64,000 nucleotides of DNA from Neobacillus sp. CF12 (GCF_030348765.1 NZ_JAUCEU010000007.1:4275501-4339500); one strand, 5' to 3'. Shown: positions 25,236 through 35,656, numbered from the stretch's first letter. Numbers and translations: made by a program. The notes: generated by a model not told the origin, from the letters alone.

Positions 25236-26477
25236 ATGGGTAAAACAACTGTTGAACTGCGGAAAAATAAATATAAGGTTTTGAATAAGCTACTATATCC
25301 CGAAGCCATCAATGAACGTGAATTAAACGCCATTGCTCACGGGTTATTTGAGAATCTTATTCCTGTTCATGCAGAAGTGAACAAAAAGGGTGTAGCGTTA
25401 ACGGGTTCAATCGTTGATATGATGCCGCTGCAATCCTATTTTAGCGGTGTTGTTAGCAAGAAGATGTTTTTGGGTGTCATCATGCAACTAGTAGCTGTTG
25501 TAAAGGATTGTGAAAAGAACTTGATGAATGTAAACAATCTTATGCTAGATTGGCATTCTATTTTTCTTGATCCTAGAACGAAAAAAATTAAATGTATTTT
25601 TTGGCCGATTGTAAATAACCAACATCCATATGGTTTGGCAGAGTTTTTTTATGATTTGCCCTTTCGTGTGGTTTTTACGAAACACGAAGACCATGGATAC
25701 ATGAATACGTATTTAAACTATTTTAAGAATCACTCCATTTTTTCCATTAACGGCTTCGAAAAAACACTCTTTGAAATAATAGGAAAACCGGTAGAAAACA
25801 AGTCCTATCTTCCATCTGATTCAAGCAAGATTGGAGACAGTAAACGGTTTTCTGCTAAGCAAGAGGAAGGAAAGTCTAAAAATGCTCCGATTGCCTATGA
25901 TCCGTTTAGCGCTCCTGTGGTAAAAGAAGAAGTTTCGATGTTTTGTACCAGTTGTGGAAAACAAAATATAGAAAGTGCCAAGTTTTGTGTTCACTGTGGT
26001 ACGCCTTTTAAATTGGTTGAAACACCTCTGCCTCCAAAATCTACTTCTGCTTCGGAAACAAACGTTTATGAGTCTGCAGCAAGAAAAAGTGATACACAAA
26101 GTTTTAGTGAAACGACCGTCCTGGGTGCAGAACCTTATGATACGGGTACAACGGTACTTGGTGTAGAGATGGGCGAAGAACCCACTTTCCCCTATTTAAT
26201 TAGGGAAAAAACGCAAGATAAAATCAGCGTTGACAAGCCATCTTTCCGTATTGGGAAGGAAAGCCGGTACTGTGATTATTTTATTCCCAATAATAATGCC
26301 ATTAGCCGAAGTCACGCAGACATTCTTACAAAGGATCGTCGTTATTATATTATCGATCATAACTCGACAAATAAAACGTATGTAGAAGGACGAGTGATTC
26401 CGGTAGAAAAAGAGGTTGAGATTTTCTCAGGAACGAAACTAAGATTGGCAAATGAAGACTTCGTTTTTTACATATAA
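25236..26477 (+). CDS. DUF6382-like / zinc-ribbon / FHA-domain protein
   Basis: 413 residues. Residues about 1-185 resemble the DUF6382 N-terminal domain, which has a pseudokinase-like pattern (LMLDWHSIFLDPRTKK). Residues about 236-255 are a double C-x-x-C zinc ribbon (FCTSCGKQ, KFCVHCGT). A linker carries ETTVLG and GTTVLG, and residues about 335-410 form an FHA domain (FRIGKESRYCDYF, ISRSHADI, DHNSTNKT). The TTVL motifs look like kinase target sites that an FHA domain could bind. No membrane helix is present. With no EssB/YukC in the locus, its pseudokinase-like N-terminus may play an analogous scaffold role (inference). It begins the regulatory half of the operon and is followed within 20 bp by PP2C. 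Confidence 0.78.
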   Translation: MGKTTVELRKNKYKVLNKLLYPEAINERELNAIAHGLFENLIPVHAEVNKKGVALTGSIVDMMPLQSYFSGVVSKKMFLGVIMQLVAVVKDCEKNLMNVNNLMLDWHSIFLDPRTKKIKCIFWPIVNNQHPYGLAEFFYDLPFRVVFTKHEDHGYMNTYLNYFKNHSIFSINGFEKTLFEIIGKPVENKSYLPSDSSKIGDSKRFSAKQEEGKSKNAPIAYDPFSAPVVKEEVSMFCTSCGKQNIESAKFCVHCGTPFKLVETPLPPKSTSASETNVYESAARKSDTQSFSETTVLGAEPYDTGTTVLGVEMGEEPTFPYLIREKTQDKISVDKPSFRIGKESRYCDYFIPNNNAISRSHADILTKDRRYYIIDHNSTNKTYVEGRVIPVEKEVEIFSGTKLRLANEDFVFYI

Positions 26478-26495
26478 GCAAGGAAGGTTCTCGAA

Positions 26496-27263
26496 ATGGA
26501 AGTATTAACAGCGGCATACAGCGATATTGGGATAAAAAAAGCAACAAATCAAGACAGTTTATGTGTGAAGGTTGCGGATACATCACTTGGAAAGGTTGTT
26601 CTAGCAGTTATTTGTGACGGCATGGGCGGCCTCTCCAAAGGTGAGGTTGCCAGTGCAAGTGTCGTCCATGCCTTTTCAGAATGGTTCGAACAGGAACTGC
26701 CCGTCCAACTTGCGAATGGAGATATGGATGAAATCCGATATCGCTGGGATCGAATCATCAAAGAGCAAAATCAGAGAATCGCAGAGTATGGAAGAAGAAT
26801 ACGAATTCAGCTAGGAACGACATTGACAGCTTTGCTCCTAATCGATTCGGATTTTATGTTAATTGGACACGTCGGAGATTCGAGAGTGTATCGGTTGGAC
26901 CAACAGCTTGAAACACTAACCGAAGATCAAACGGTGGTCGGCAGAGAGATTAGTAGAGGAACACTAACGCCAGAGCAAGCCAAGAGTGATCCACGACGAA
27001 ATGTTCTTTTGCAATGTATCGGAGCTTCTAAACTAGTAGAACCGCAGTTTATAGCCGGAACACCGAAACGGGGAGAAGTTTACTTGCTCTGTTCGGATGG
27101 GTTCCGTCATATGATTTCGGAGGCAGAGATTTATAACGCCTTTTCGCCTGCTGTACTAAGGGACGAAGCCTTCATGGAACAGAAAGCAAGAGAGTTGGTT
27201 GAACTTAATAAGCAAAGACAAGAAACCGATAATATCACACTTGTGCTTGTTAAAATTCAGTAA
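26496..27263 (+). CDS. PP2C-family Ser/Thr protein phosphatase (PrpC/Stp type)
   Basis: 255 residues with the metal-dependent phosphatase motifs: TNQDSLCV near the start (Asp metal ligand), ICDGMGG, GTTLTALLL, GHVGDSRVYR, and the final TDNITLVLV with its Asp. It is cytosolic and Mn/Mg-dependent. It starts 18 bp after the FHA protein and is followed 16 bp later by a Ser/Thr kinase, so it should reverse that kinase's marks on the FHA-binding threonines of this locus. Confidence 0.92.
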   Translation: MEVLTAAYSDIGIKKATNQDSLCVKVADTSLGKVVLAVICDGMGGLSKGEVASASVVHAFSEWFEQELPVQLANGDMDEIRYRWDRIIKEQNQRIAEYGRRIRIQLGTTLTALLLIDSDFMLIGHVGDSRVYRLDQQLETLTEDQTVVGREISRGTLTPEQAKSDPRRNVLLQCIGASKLVEPQFIAGTPKRGEVYLLCSDGFRHMISEAEIYNAFSPAVLRDEAFMEQKARELVELNKQRQETDNITLVLVKIQ

Positions 27264-27279
27264 GGATGGGGATTAAGGT

Positions 27280-28956
27280 TTGGCAGCAGTGGGGTCAGTT
27301 GTAGAAGGTAAATATGAAATACTGAAGCTGATTGGACAAGGCGGGATGTCAAAGGTATACCTTGCAATGGACAAGCGTCTTAACAAACAGTGGGCAGTAA
27401 AAGAAATTGAAAAAAACAGCAGAGATAAGAACAACCAGGTATTCATTCAAAGTGCGATTGACGAAGCCAATATGATTAAGAAGCTCGACCATCCTTCGTT
27501 GCCTCGTATCGTTGACATCATTGAACATGAAGATATGATTTATGTCATTATGGACTATATTGAGGGTGAACCGTTGAGCAACATTTTGGAGGAGTATGGT
27601 GCTCAGCCGCAAGACTTAGTTATTGAGTGGGCAAAGCAGTTATGCGAGGTGCTGGATTACTTGCATACATGTGATCCGCCGATCATTTATCGTGATATGA
27701 AGCCCGCTAACGTGATGTTAAAACCGGACGGAAATATAAAATTAATTGACTTTGGTATCGCTAGGGAATACAAGGAGCAAAATCTTGCAGATACCGTAAG
27801 TCTTGGAACCAAGGGATACGCGGCACCTGAACAGTTCGGCGGCAAAGGGCAAAGTGATGCCAGAACGGATGTTTATTGTCTTGGTGTCACGCTTTATCAT
27901 TTAATCACAGGTCAGAACCCTAGTGAGCCTCCCTACGAGTTATATCCGATTCGCCATTGGAATCCGCAATTATCAGGCGGTTTGGAAAGAATCATTCAAA
28001 AATGCACGCAGCTTAATCCGAATGATCGTTATCAATCCTGCGCTGAGTTGTTATATGCACTGAATCATTATGAAGAAATAGATGACTTTTATCGTGCCAA
28101 ACAAAAAGCAAAGTTACGCAACTTTAGTCTAGTAAGTGGGGCGGCTGTTCTGTTCCTGTCGGTTGGCATTATAGGGCAAGTGATGAATATTCAAAAAACC
28201 AATGATGATTACAATACGAATCTTGAAAATGCCAGGGCACAGGCCGCAGATAGCACGAAAGTCGACTATTATTTAAAGGCCATTGATATTAAGCCAACGG
28301 AAACAAAGGCTTATGAGGAATTAGTGGGTACCTTTAAAAATAATGCTTCCTTCTCCGTAAAAGAAGAAGAAACACTTACGAAGAAAATTAGTCCCCATTT
28401 AATAGAATTGTACGAAAATCCGAAGTATGCCCAACTTGCCTTTGAAATCGGTAAAGCATATTGGTACTACTATGATTATGGAAAAAGCGAGTTGAGTGAT
28501 AACCAGACGACGAGAATGATCAGTTCGGTAAAGTGGTTTGATGATGCGGTCATCTATGGCTCTAAAGATAGTGATTTTTACAAAATGGCGGTAATCTACC
28601 GGGATATTGGCCGATTCAATCAGGATATTACTATTTTGGTTGAAGAAGCTTCTGATAAAGGAAAATATAAACCTTATTGGGAGAATATCAAAGAGCTGAT
28701 GAAGCTGATTGATGACGAAAGTGAAATTGTTAAATTGGAACTCTACCGACTGACGATGTATTCTGTCGAGCAGCATGCTAGGAAGTTTAAAGCAGATGGG
28801 GTAACAGAAAGTGATCTTCGTGCTGTTGTTGAATCTGTGAAGAAAAGTACAAACAATGTAGAGGTATCAACAGACAAAACAACCGCTATAAAAAATGAGG
28901 TAGTGGGCCGTTTTGATTTAATCGCGCAAGAAATCGATAAAGCCTATCGGAATTGA
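27280..28956 (+). CDS. Membrane Ser/Thr protein kinase (PknB/PrkC type) of the type VII locus
   Basis: 558 residues from a TTG start after gggg..aagg. Kinase domain at about 10-270: glycine loop IGQGGMSKVY, AVKEI lysine, IIYRDMKPANVML catalytic loop, LIDFGIARE (DFG), GTKGYAAPE. One membrane helix lies at about 288-305. The outer part (about 310-558) contains helical, TPR-like stretches and no PASTA repeats, unlike PrkC. It probably senses something other than peptidoglycan, perhaps assembly of the secretion apparatus. It sits in one operon with PP2C and two FHA proteins. Its last codons overlap the region before the next gene. Confidence 0.9.
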   Translation: MAAVGSVVEGKYEILKLIGQGGMSKVYLAMDKRLNKQWAVKEIEKNSRDKNNQVFIQSAIDEANMIKKLDHPSLPRIVDIIEHEDMIYVIMDYIEGEPLSNILEEYGAQPQDLVIEWAKQLCEVLDYLHTCDPPIIYRDMKPANVMLKPDGNIKLIDFGIAREYKEQNLADTVSLGTKGYAAPEQFGGKGQSDARTDVYCLGVTLYHLITGQNPSEPPYELYPIRHWNPQLSGGLERIIQKCTQLNPNDRYQSCAELLYALNHYEEIDDFYRAKQKAKLRNFSLVSGAAVLFLSVGIIGQVMNIQKTNDDYNTNLENARAQAADSTKVDYYLKAIDIKPTETKAYEELVGTFKNNASFSVKEEETLTKKISPHLIELYENPKYAQLAFEIGKAYWYYYDYGKSELSDNQTTRMISSVKWFDDAVIYGSKDSDFYKMAVIYRDIGRFNQDITILVEEASDKGKYKPYWENIKELMKLIDDESEIVKLELYRLTMYSVEQHARKFKADGVTESDLRAVVESVKKSTNNVEVSTDKTTAIKNEVVGRFDLIAQEIDKAYRN

Positions 28957-28970
28957 CAGGGGGAGTTCGA

Positions 28971-29561
28971 ATGGATGCAACAACGTGGTACCTTATTTCT
29001 ATTGTCGGATATTCCCTTGCTGGTGTCCTGTTGATAGTGGTTATTTTTATGTTTTTCAAAATGAACATTCCCGCGATTATTGGTGATTTAAATGGTAAAA
29101 CAGCCGCAAGACAGATCCAAGAAATCCGAGAACAAAACCAACGTACCGGTAATAAACAACATAGGCCAAGCACGTTTAATGTTGGAAGAGGAACGTTAAC
29201 AACTCCGGTGAGTTCACGATTCGGTATAACAGGCAAGGCAGGAAACACACTGTCTACCATGTCCGCAGAGTCAAAAATGTATTCGGATTCGACAGAAGTA
29301 CTGATGGCTGAAACCGAAGTACTTGAAATAGGTACTGAAGTGTTGATGAATGAAAACGAAATATTTGATATCGGGGCTGAAGTACTGATGAATGAAACGG
29401 AAGTACTTGATGTCGGTACCGTAGTCTTGTCACAGGATAGTGGGACCACGGTTTTACATGCCACTGGGGATTTGAATAGGGAGAATGTTACAGAGCCGCT
29501 AGCAATTGAATTTAAGATCGTGAAGGATATAAAAATCACCCATACAAATGAAATCATTTAA
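28971..29561 (+). CDS. Single-span membrane protein with TEVL/TTVL repeat tail
   Basis: 196 residues; the ATG at 28971 follows gggggag. An in-frame start at 28953 lies upstream of this site. The membrane helix is at about residues 7-30. The cytosolic part ends with about six copies of a (T/A)EVL or TTVL motif spaced 7-15 residues (STEVLM, ETEVLE, GTEVLM, AEVLM, ETEVLD, GTTVLH). Similar TTVL motifs occur in the FHA protein at 25236. Threonines in acidic surroundings followed by hydrophobic residues suit phosphorylation and FHA binding, so this may be the multivalent kinase substrate that recruits FHA proteins to the membrane (inference). No family is recognised. Confidence 0.7.
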   Translation: MDATTWYLISIVGYSLAGVLLIVVIFMFFKMNIPAIIGDLNGKTAARQIQEIREQNQRTGNKQHRPSTFNVGRGTLTTPVSSRFGITGKAGNTLSTMSAESKMYSDSTEVLMAETEVLEIGTEVLMNENEIFDIGAEVLMNETEVLDVGTVVLSQDSGTTVLHATGDLNRENVTEPLAIEFKIVKDIKITHTNEII

Positions 29562-29612
29562 GATTTTTTATCCAACAACATGATTTTCATTCATTAAGGA
29601 GAGAGAAACCAA

Positions 29613-32600
29613 ATGCATACAAGGAAGAAATCAAAGGTTACGCGCATGTTGGCGATGATCCTTGCCATCTTGCTCGTAATCTATCATCTACCAGTGGGAC
29701 CAAACCTACCGGTATATGCGGAAAATGGGGAAGAGACCGAAGAAATAACCCAAAATACGGGTGACTTGGCTGCTGAAGGTACAGAACCTGAGTCGACCCA
29801 AGAAACTGAACCAATCCAAGAAACTGATCCAACCCAAGATCCTGAACAAGTTACCTATAATGTAACGGTTGAATCTACAGGAAATGGAGCAGGTAAAGTT
29901 GAAATTGATGGTACAGAATATTCTTCAAGCCCAGTTCCAGTCTTAGAAGGTAATGAAGTGGAAGTCCTCATTATACCAGAGACCAATTCTGAACTTAAGT
30001 CTGTGAAAATTGGTGATAACGCTGTAGTGGAGGTTTCAGGAAAAGAAAAGCAAGGGTACAGTACAAAAATCCCCTCTATTTCTGGTAAAACAACGATTGT
30101 AGTAGAGTTTGTTTTGAAAACATATGAGATTGCTTTTACCTATGATGAGGGTGAAGGTAGTGTAAAAAAGGATAGTATTCCATTAAATACTGATTCTGCC
30201 CTACATGGATCAGATGTATCCTATACAGTGGTTCCGAGTGCTGGTAATCATATTAAGAGTATTAAAATCACGAAAGGAACAGAAACATCAGAGCTTACGC
30301 TTCCAGCTGATGTTACAAGTTCAACAAAGAATTATACGATCTCTATCTCCAACGTGACAGAAAATCAGAGCGTTGATGTGGAATTTGAAACCAACAGCTA
30401 TATTGTGACGTTTACTACGAATGAGTTTGGAACCATTTATACGTCTGATGGTGGAAAGGTAGAAGTAAAACATGGTAAAGACGCTTCGTTTACGGCTATC
30501 CCAACACCTAATTATCATGTTGAGAGTATTATCATTAACACTGTCAATAAAGAAGAATTTTTAGAAGTAGATATTCCAGAATATGTGAAGGAAAGCACGC
30601 AAAACTTTCCCTACACCATTCCAAATGTTAAGGAAAATTTGGAGGTTACCGTAACATTTGCGATTAATACACATAAAGTAACTACCTCTGTCATAGGTGA
30701 AAAAGATGAGAATGGTGAATCTATTGAACATGGTACGATTTCATCCGTAGATTCTGAAATTGAACATGGCGGTCAAACTGCGATTACGATAACTCCTGAT
30801 GAATCCTACCGGGTAAAGGAAATAGTTGTAGAAGAGTCCAGTATTCCTCTTGATTCTGAGGACTTTCTTGACAATGATGATGGAACTTTTACCTACATTC
30901 TAAAAAACATTACAAAAGATACATCTCTTAAAGTTTCATTTGAACCTATCCCATACACCGATGAACAATGGGGCCAATATATGGAGATGATCCCTACTTC
31001 GGGAACTTTAATTGAAAAGGAACGTACGAGTGGCAGTAATGTTGAAAACCTGTACATTTTTTCAAAAGATACCAAGTTGAAATTAAAACCTGTTGATCCT
31101 TATAATCGGTTGAAAATTAACTATGGATGGACACAAGAGTATAACATTGATCAATCTATTGAAATACAATTATTAAACGTTAAAACAAGGAAACTGTTTT
31201 ATTCAAAAAATGAGCAATCTGTTCGATTACCAGGAAACTTATATCTTGTAATGGATAAGCAAGAACCTAAAGTAAACGATACATTGTTATTAACAGGTGA
31301 GGATAAAGAAAAAGTTGGCGATTCGCTCTGGTTTAGCGGGGCAGTTACGGTTTCAGGTACGATTGATAATGTGGAAGAGAGTATTGGGAGACACCGCGTT
31401 CCTTATTCCACTGCTATTGATAAGGTTTACTATAGTAAAGGTGAGTACTCTCTAGAAAATCGTAAAGAGGCAGATTTTGACTCTGACTCGAATCAATTTA
31501 AGTTTCAAACCGAGGATAATTACCAAGGTGTTTACAGCATTTGGAGTGTTGATAAAGCCGGAAATGAATCGAAGGTTAAGCAAGTAACCATCAACATTGA
31601 TAAAACGGCTCCTGAACTAGATAGTGAAAAAGCAGCCGTCACGTTAACTACGAAACATTATGGGTTGTTTGTGAAGACGATAAACTTCCTTACTTTCGGA
31701 ACTTTTTTCAATGAGAAGATTGAGGTAAACGTTAAGGCGAAAGATGCTGATTCCGGGGTTCGAAGCATTCTATTAAAAACAACGGATGGCAAGGAAACGA
31801 AAGAATATAAAGAGGATTTTGATCATGGTCAAGTAAAGGCAGAGGCAAACTTTACTCTCGAAGATGGCTTTGCAGGTACGCTTACTGTAGAGGTAATCGA
31901 CAATGTTCATCATCATAACTCCATTCCAGTAACGAATTTGAACTCCAATATGGCTGCAGAAAATGGAAAAGTGATGATCGAAAGCATGGCTCCAGATGCA
32001 AACATCGGTGTGACACATGATGAAAGCAAGGTAACAAAATATGTGGATGAGTCTGGTAAAGAAATATACAGCGGTGATGTAACGTTTGATGTCGTTGTGG
32101 GTGACCAGCATTCCGGTTTACAGACTGTTACCATTGATTCAAATGATGATCAACCCTTCAAGGATGATGATTATTCTGATAAGGAAACCCATGAGGTTCC
32201 TTATACGTTCACAACACTTGACTTAAACAAAGCTGGAGTAGACATTGAAGAGGATGGCTCTTACAAGGTCCATGCAGATGTTAAAGACAATGCTGGTAAT
32301 ACTGCAGAAGCGATAAAGACGATTTATCTGGATACAGAGGAGCCAAAGCTAGATGGAGAAGAAGCCATCACCTTTGAACCTAGGTATGACAGTAATTTTG
32401 CAAAAGCGATCAATTTCCTAACGTTTGGTACATTCTTCAATGAAAAAATTGAGATTACGGTTAAGGTTCAAGATGATATTTCTGGAATCAAAGATCTTTA
32501 TGTTCATGCTACTTCAGCAAAGGACCAGGAAGTTGAAAAATTAGAAGCAGATATCAATAGAGATGGCATGAATGCCGAAGCAACGTTTACTCTTGATGTT

Positions 32601-35600
32601 GAAAGTTTTAAAGGAACGTTTGATGTAGTCGTGTCAGACCATGTCAATAATCAAAAAATCTATCGAGTAAATGAGGGTAATTCCAATATCGAGGCAGAGG
32701 GCAATGACGAAGTAATGATTGAGAAAACCGCACCTACTGCGGATATTCAGGTTACCCACGGTGAGAACGTCATTCCTTATGTGGAGGACAAATCTGATAA
32801 AGTCTTTTACAACAAAGATGTAACCTTTGAAATTAACGTCCAAGATACGGAATCAGATATTGTATCTGGTATTAAGGATGCCAAAGTTAAAGTGAATGAG
32901 TTTGAAAAAGAATATACGTATGGTACGGAGTTAGTACCGGCTACGTCTCTTGATCCTGTTCATACATCAGATGTAAAAATTAATGAAGATGGTTCCTACG
33001 ATATTTCAGTAGAGGTAGCGGATAATGCTGGCAATCTACTAGATAATCCTGAAAACATTGAGGCACCAACAACAGTAGAAAAAACCATTTATATCGATAC
33101 AAAGCTTCCGGAAATCACCCAGTTCCAGTTTAGTGCGGAAGGTGAAAATAAGGAGGAACAGAAATCTCCATTTACTACGGTTGAGTTGACGGAATATGGA
33201 TTATTTTTTAAAAAGCCAACTCAAGTTACGGTAACAGCAGAAGATAACACCGAAAGCGGCAAGGCTGCGAGCGGCGTCAAATCGATGACGATTTATTTGC
33301 AAGATTACGAGAATGGTAAATTCTATGCCTTACTGTCAAATGGTTCACTATCCGAAATAGAGCAGAGTGCTATTGGAACTATTGCGGCGATTTCAACGGA
33401 TCGGGAAGTTACCTTCACCGTTCCAGCATCCTTTAAAGGTCAGATTTATACGAAAGCAACAGACCACGTTACAAACACTAGTGATTTTGTGACACCAAAG
33501 GGTGCAGTGATTGAAGATGCTGCGAAACACGCAGATACATCTGGCATTAAGATTGACCCTGTAGAGAAAACATCTACAAAAGACAATGACAATAAAGATC
33601 TTTATAACAAAAATGTGAATGTAAATGTGACGGTTACAGATACGTATTCAGGCCTTGCGAAGGTTGAATGGTCGGTTGTTGCACCTTATGATACGGCTAA
33701 TAATAAAGCTGGTAAGGTTGAAATTGATCATGAGGGCAAACTTGCTGCCGATCTTGAAGGCTGGAGTAAAACAAAGCTAGATAAGAATCTGGTCACTGAA
33801 ATGACGAAAACCCTACCTGTTACCAATAACAGTAATGGGATTGTTGTCAAAGTAAAAATAACTGACAATGTTGGAAATACGTCAGAAAAGTTTATTGAGT
33901 TTAGCATCGACAAGACTGCTCCTACAATGGAGGTTACGTATGATAACAACACAGCAGATGCGCAAAATGCTGATTTCTTCAAGGCAAATCGCACAGCGAC
34001 GATTGTTGTTACCGAGCGTAACTTTAAGGCAAAAGATGTTGTACATGCAATTACCAATACAGATGGTGTGATTCCAGAAGTAGTTGGTTGGACAACTAGA
34101 GCAAATGCTCAAGATCCAGATAAAACTACTCATACTGCAACCGTGAAATATACCGTAGACGGGGATTACACATTTGATATTGCGTTTAGTGATGTGGCAG
34201 GAAATAAGGCGGCACCTTTTGCTCAGCATACATTTACACTCGATAAAACGGTTCCTGTCATTAACGTTGCGTATAACAACAATTCAGCAGCAAACGGGAA
34301 TTATTTTAAAAATGCTCGAACAGCGACGATTTCGATTAGAGAGCATAACTTTGAAACGAGTCGTATTCAGGTGACAGGCACCGCAACCGATGGCGGTAAT
34401 CCAGTAGCATTCCCGAAAACAAGCGGATGGTCTACCAATGGTGATGTTCACACAGCTACCATCCAGTATTCTGCTGATGCGACGTATAGTTTTGATATTG
34501 CGTACAGTGATATGGCAGGAAATGTGGCTGCTGATTATAGCTTGGATACATTTGTTGTAGACCAGACGGTGCCTAAGCTTGCGATCACGGGTGTGGCAGA
34601 AAAGTCTGCCAATAATGGTGATGTGGTACCGGTTATCTCTTATTCAGATACGAATTTTAATAAGAGTGCCGTTGCAATTAGCTTAAAAGGTTGGAATAAA
34701 GGGAATGTCCCATTAGCTGGAAGCTTTGCAGACGCAGCTAACGGACAAGTCTATACGTTCAAAAACTTTGAAAAAGTGAAGGAAAATGACGATCTATATA
34801 CCTTAACCGCCACACTTACTGACTTTGCTGGGAATGTATCAACGCAAACGATTATGTTCTCTGTGAACCGTTTTGGTTCTGTCTATACCTTTGATGAAAC
34901 CTTGAAGGCTATTGATGGTAAGTATGTTAAGGAAGAACAAGACGTGATTTTGACGGAAACAAATGTCGACAGCTTGAAGAAAGACACCATTAAGGTAAAA
35001 ATGACGAAAAATGGTACACCTCATGATTTGGTTGAAGGAACAGATTACAGTGTAACGGAAACCGGCGGGGAAGGTACTTGGAGTCAGTACACGTATGTGG
35101 TGAAGAAAAAGCTATTTGCTGCAGATGGTAAATACACCGTTGCGATTTATTCAGAGGATGTAGCGGGTAACATTAATGAAACCATCGATGAAGTTAAAAA
35201 AGCGGAAGTTTCATTTGGTATCGACAAAACCGCTCCTGTTATTGTTCCGATTGATTTGGAAAACGGTCAACAGTACCCAGTGGAAGAAAAAACAGTATCG
35301 GTTAACATCAAGGACAATCTTGTTCTTAACGGTGCTGCTATTTATTTGAATGGTAAACAAGTTGAGCACAGTGCTGATGGAGAGAACTTCACATTTGCTA
35401 TTCAAAGCTCTAATGACCTGCAGAATGTAAAAATTAAAGCGGTCGATGCAGCAGGAAATGAACTATCGAAAGAAGTGAAAGAATTGCTTGTTTCGACGAA
35501 CCCAATTGTCCGCTGGTATAACAATAAGCCATTGTTTGCAGGCTCACTTGGCGGGGTAGGGGGAATAGGTTTAGCCATTTCCGCATTGGTTATTTTACGG

Positions 35601-35651
35601 AGACAAAAGAAATACAACAGAGAAACTGAAAATGAAGTAGTTGGAGGTTAA
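29613..35651 (+). CDS. Giant membrane-anchored ectodomain protein with InlB-type and Ig-like repeats
   Basis: 2012 residues: an N-terminal signal peptide (core about 12-30, YAEN cleavage region), an acidic Thr/Glu-rich linker, four or five divergent InlB B-repeat-like modules (about 85-450; YEIAFTYDEGEGSV, VEFETNSYIVTFTT), then about eight or nine bacterial Ig-like modules each marked by DKTAP or DTxLP and a DNAGN-type strand (about 640-1950). It ends with one membrane helix (about 1975-1995) and a basic tail. There is no LPXTG, so it is held by the helix. Codon use and GC look like the neighbours. It may be an adhesin, an appendage that spans the wall, or a stand-in for the large ectodomain of YueB/EsaA, which is missing here. 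Confidence 0.82.
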   Translation: MHTRKKSKVTRMLAMILAILLVIYHLPVGPNLPVYAENGEETEEITQNTGDLAAEGTEPESTQETEPIQETDPTQDPEQVTYNVTVESTGNGAGKVEIDGTEYSSSPVPVLEGNEVEVLIIPETNSELKSVKIGDNAVVEVSGKEKQGYSTKIPSISGKTTIVVEFVLKTYEIAFTYDEGEGSVKKDSIPLNTDSALHGSDVSYTVVPSAGNHIKSIKITKGTETSELTLPADVTSSTKNYTISISNVTENQSVDVEFETNSYIVTFTTNEFGTIYTSDGGKVEVKHGKDASFTAIPTPNYHVESIIINTVNKEEFLEVDIPEYVKESTQNFPYTIPNVKENLEVTVTFAINTHKVTTSVIGEKDENGESIEHGTISSVDSEIEHGGQTAITITPDESYRVKEIVVEESSIPLDSEDFLDNDDGTFTYILKNITKDTSLKVSFEPIPYTDEQWGQYMEMIPTSGTLIEKERTSGSNVENLYIFSKDTKLKLKPVDPYNRLKINYGWTQEYNIDQSIEIQLLNVKTRKLFYSKNEQSVRLPGNLYLVMDKQEPKVNDTLLLTGEDKEKVGDSLWFSGAVTVSGTIDNVEESIGRHRVPYSTAIDKVYYSKGEYSLENRKEADFDSDSNQFKFQTEDNYQGVYSIWSVDKAGNESKVKQVTINIDKTAPELDSEKAAVTLTTKHYGLFVKTINFLTFGTFFNEKIEVNVKAKDADSGVRSILLKTTDGKETKEYKEDFDHGQVKAEANFTLEDGFAGTLTVEVIDNVHHHNSIPVTNLNSNMAAENGKVMIESMAPDANIGVTHDESKVTKYVDESGKEIYSGDVTFDVVVGDQHSGLQTVTIDSNDDQPFKDDDYSDKETHEVPYTFTTLDLNKAGVDIEEDGSYKVHADVKDNAGNTAEAIKTIYLDTEEPKLDGEEAITFEPRYDSNFAKAINFLTFGTFFNEKIEITVKVQDDISGIKDLYVHATSAKDQEVEKLEADINRDGMNAEATFTLDVESFKGTFDVVVSDHVNNQKIYRVNEGNSNIEAEGNDEVMIEKTAPTADIQVTHGENVIPYVEDKSDKVFYNKDVTFEINVQDTESDIVSGIKDAKVKVNEFEKEYTYGTELVPATSLDPVHTSDVKINEDGSYDISVEVADNAGNLLDNPENIEAPTTVEKTIYIDTKLPEITQFQFSAEGENKEEQKSPFTTVELTEYGLFFKKPTQVTVTAEDNTESGKAASGVKSMTIYLQDYENGKFYALLSNGSLSEIEQSAIGTIAAISTDREVTFTVPASFKGQIYTKATDHVTNTSDFVTPKGAVIEDAAKHADTSGIKIDPVEKTSTKDNDNKDLYNKNVNVNVTVTDTYSGLAKVEWSVVAPYDTANNKAGKVEIDHEGKLAADLEGWSKTKLDKNLVTEMTKTLPVTNNSNGIVVKVKITDNVGNTSEKFIEFSIDKTAPTMEVTYDNNTADAQNADFFKANRTATIVVTERNFKAKDVVHAITNTDGVIPEVVGWTTRANAQDPDKTTHTATVKYTVDGDYTFDIAFSDVAGNKAAPFAQHTFTLDKTVPVINVAYNNNSAANGNYFKNARTATISIREHNFETSRIQVTGTATDGGNPVAFPKTSGWSTNGDVHTATIQYSADATYSFDIAYSDMAGNVAADYSLDTFVVDQTVPKLAITGVAEKSANNGDVVPVISYSDTNFNKSAVAISLKGWNKGNVPLAGSFADAANGQVYTFKNFEKVKENDDLYTLTATLTDFAGNVSTQTIMFSVNRFGSVYTFDETLKAIDGKYVKEEQDVILTETNVDSLKKDTIKVKMTKNGTPHDLVEGTDYSVTETGGEGTWSQYTYVVKKKLFAADGKYTVAIYSEDVAGNINETIDEVKKAEVSFGIDKTAPVIVPIDLENGQQYPVEEKTVSVNIKDNLVLNGAAIYLNGKQVEHSADGENFTFAIQSSNDLQNVKIKAVDAAGNELSKEVKELLVSTNPIVRWYNNKPLFAGSLGGVGGIGLAISALVILRRQKKYNRETENEVVGG

Positions 35652-35656
35652 CACAG

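Noticed and set aside
33868..34374. Overlapping frames inside the giant surface gene on both strands
   Set aside because: They have no ribosome sites, and are shadows of the repeated Ig-like coding sequence.
29613..35651. Giant protein considered as a sortase substrate
   Set aside because: No LPXTG-like motif precedes the C-terminal helix; the end is a plain membrane span with a basic tail.
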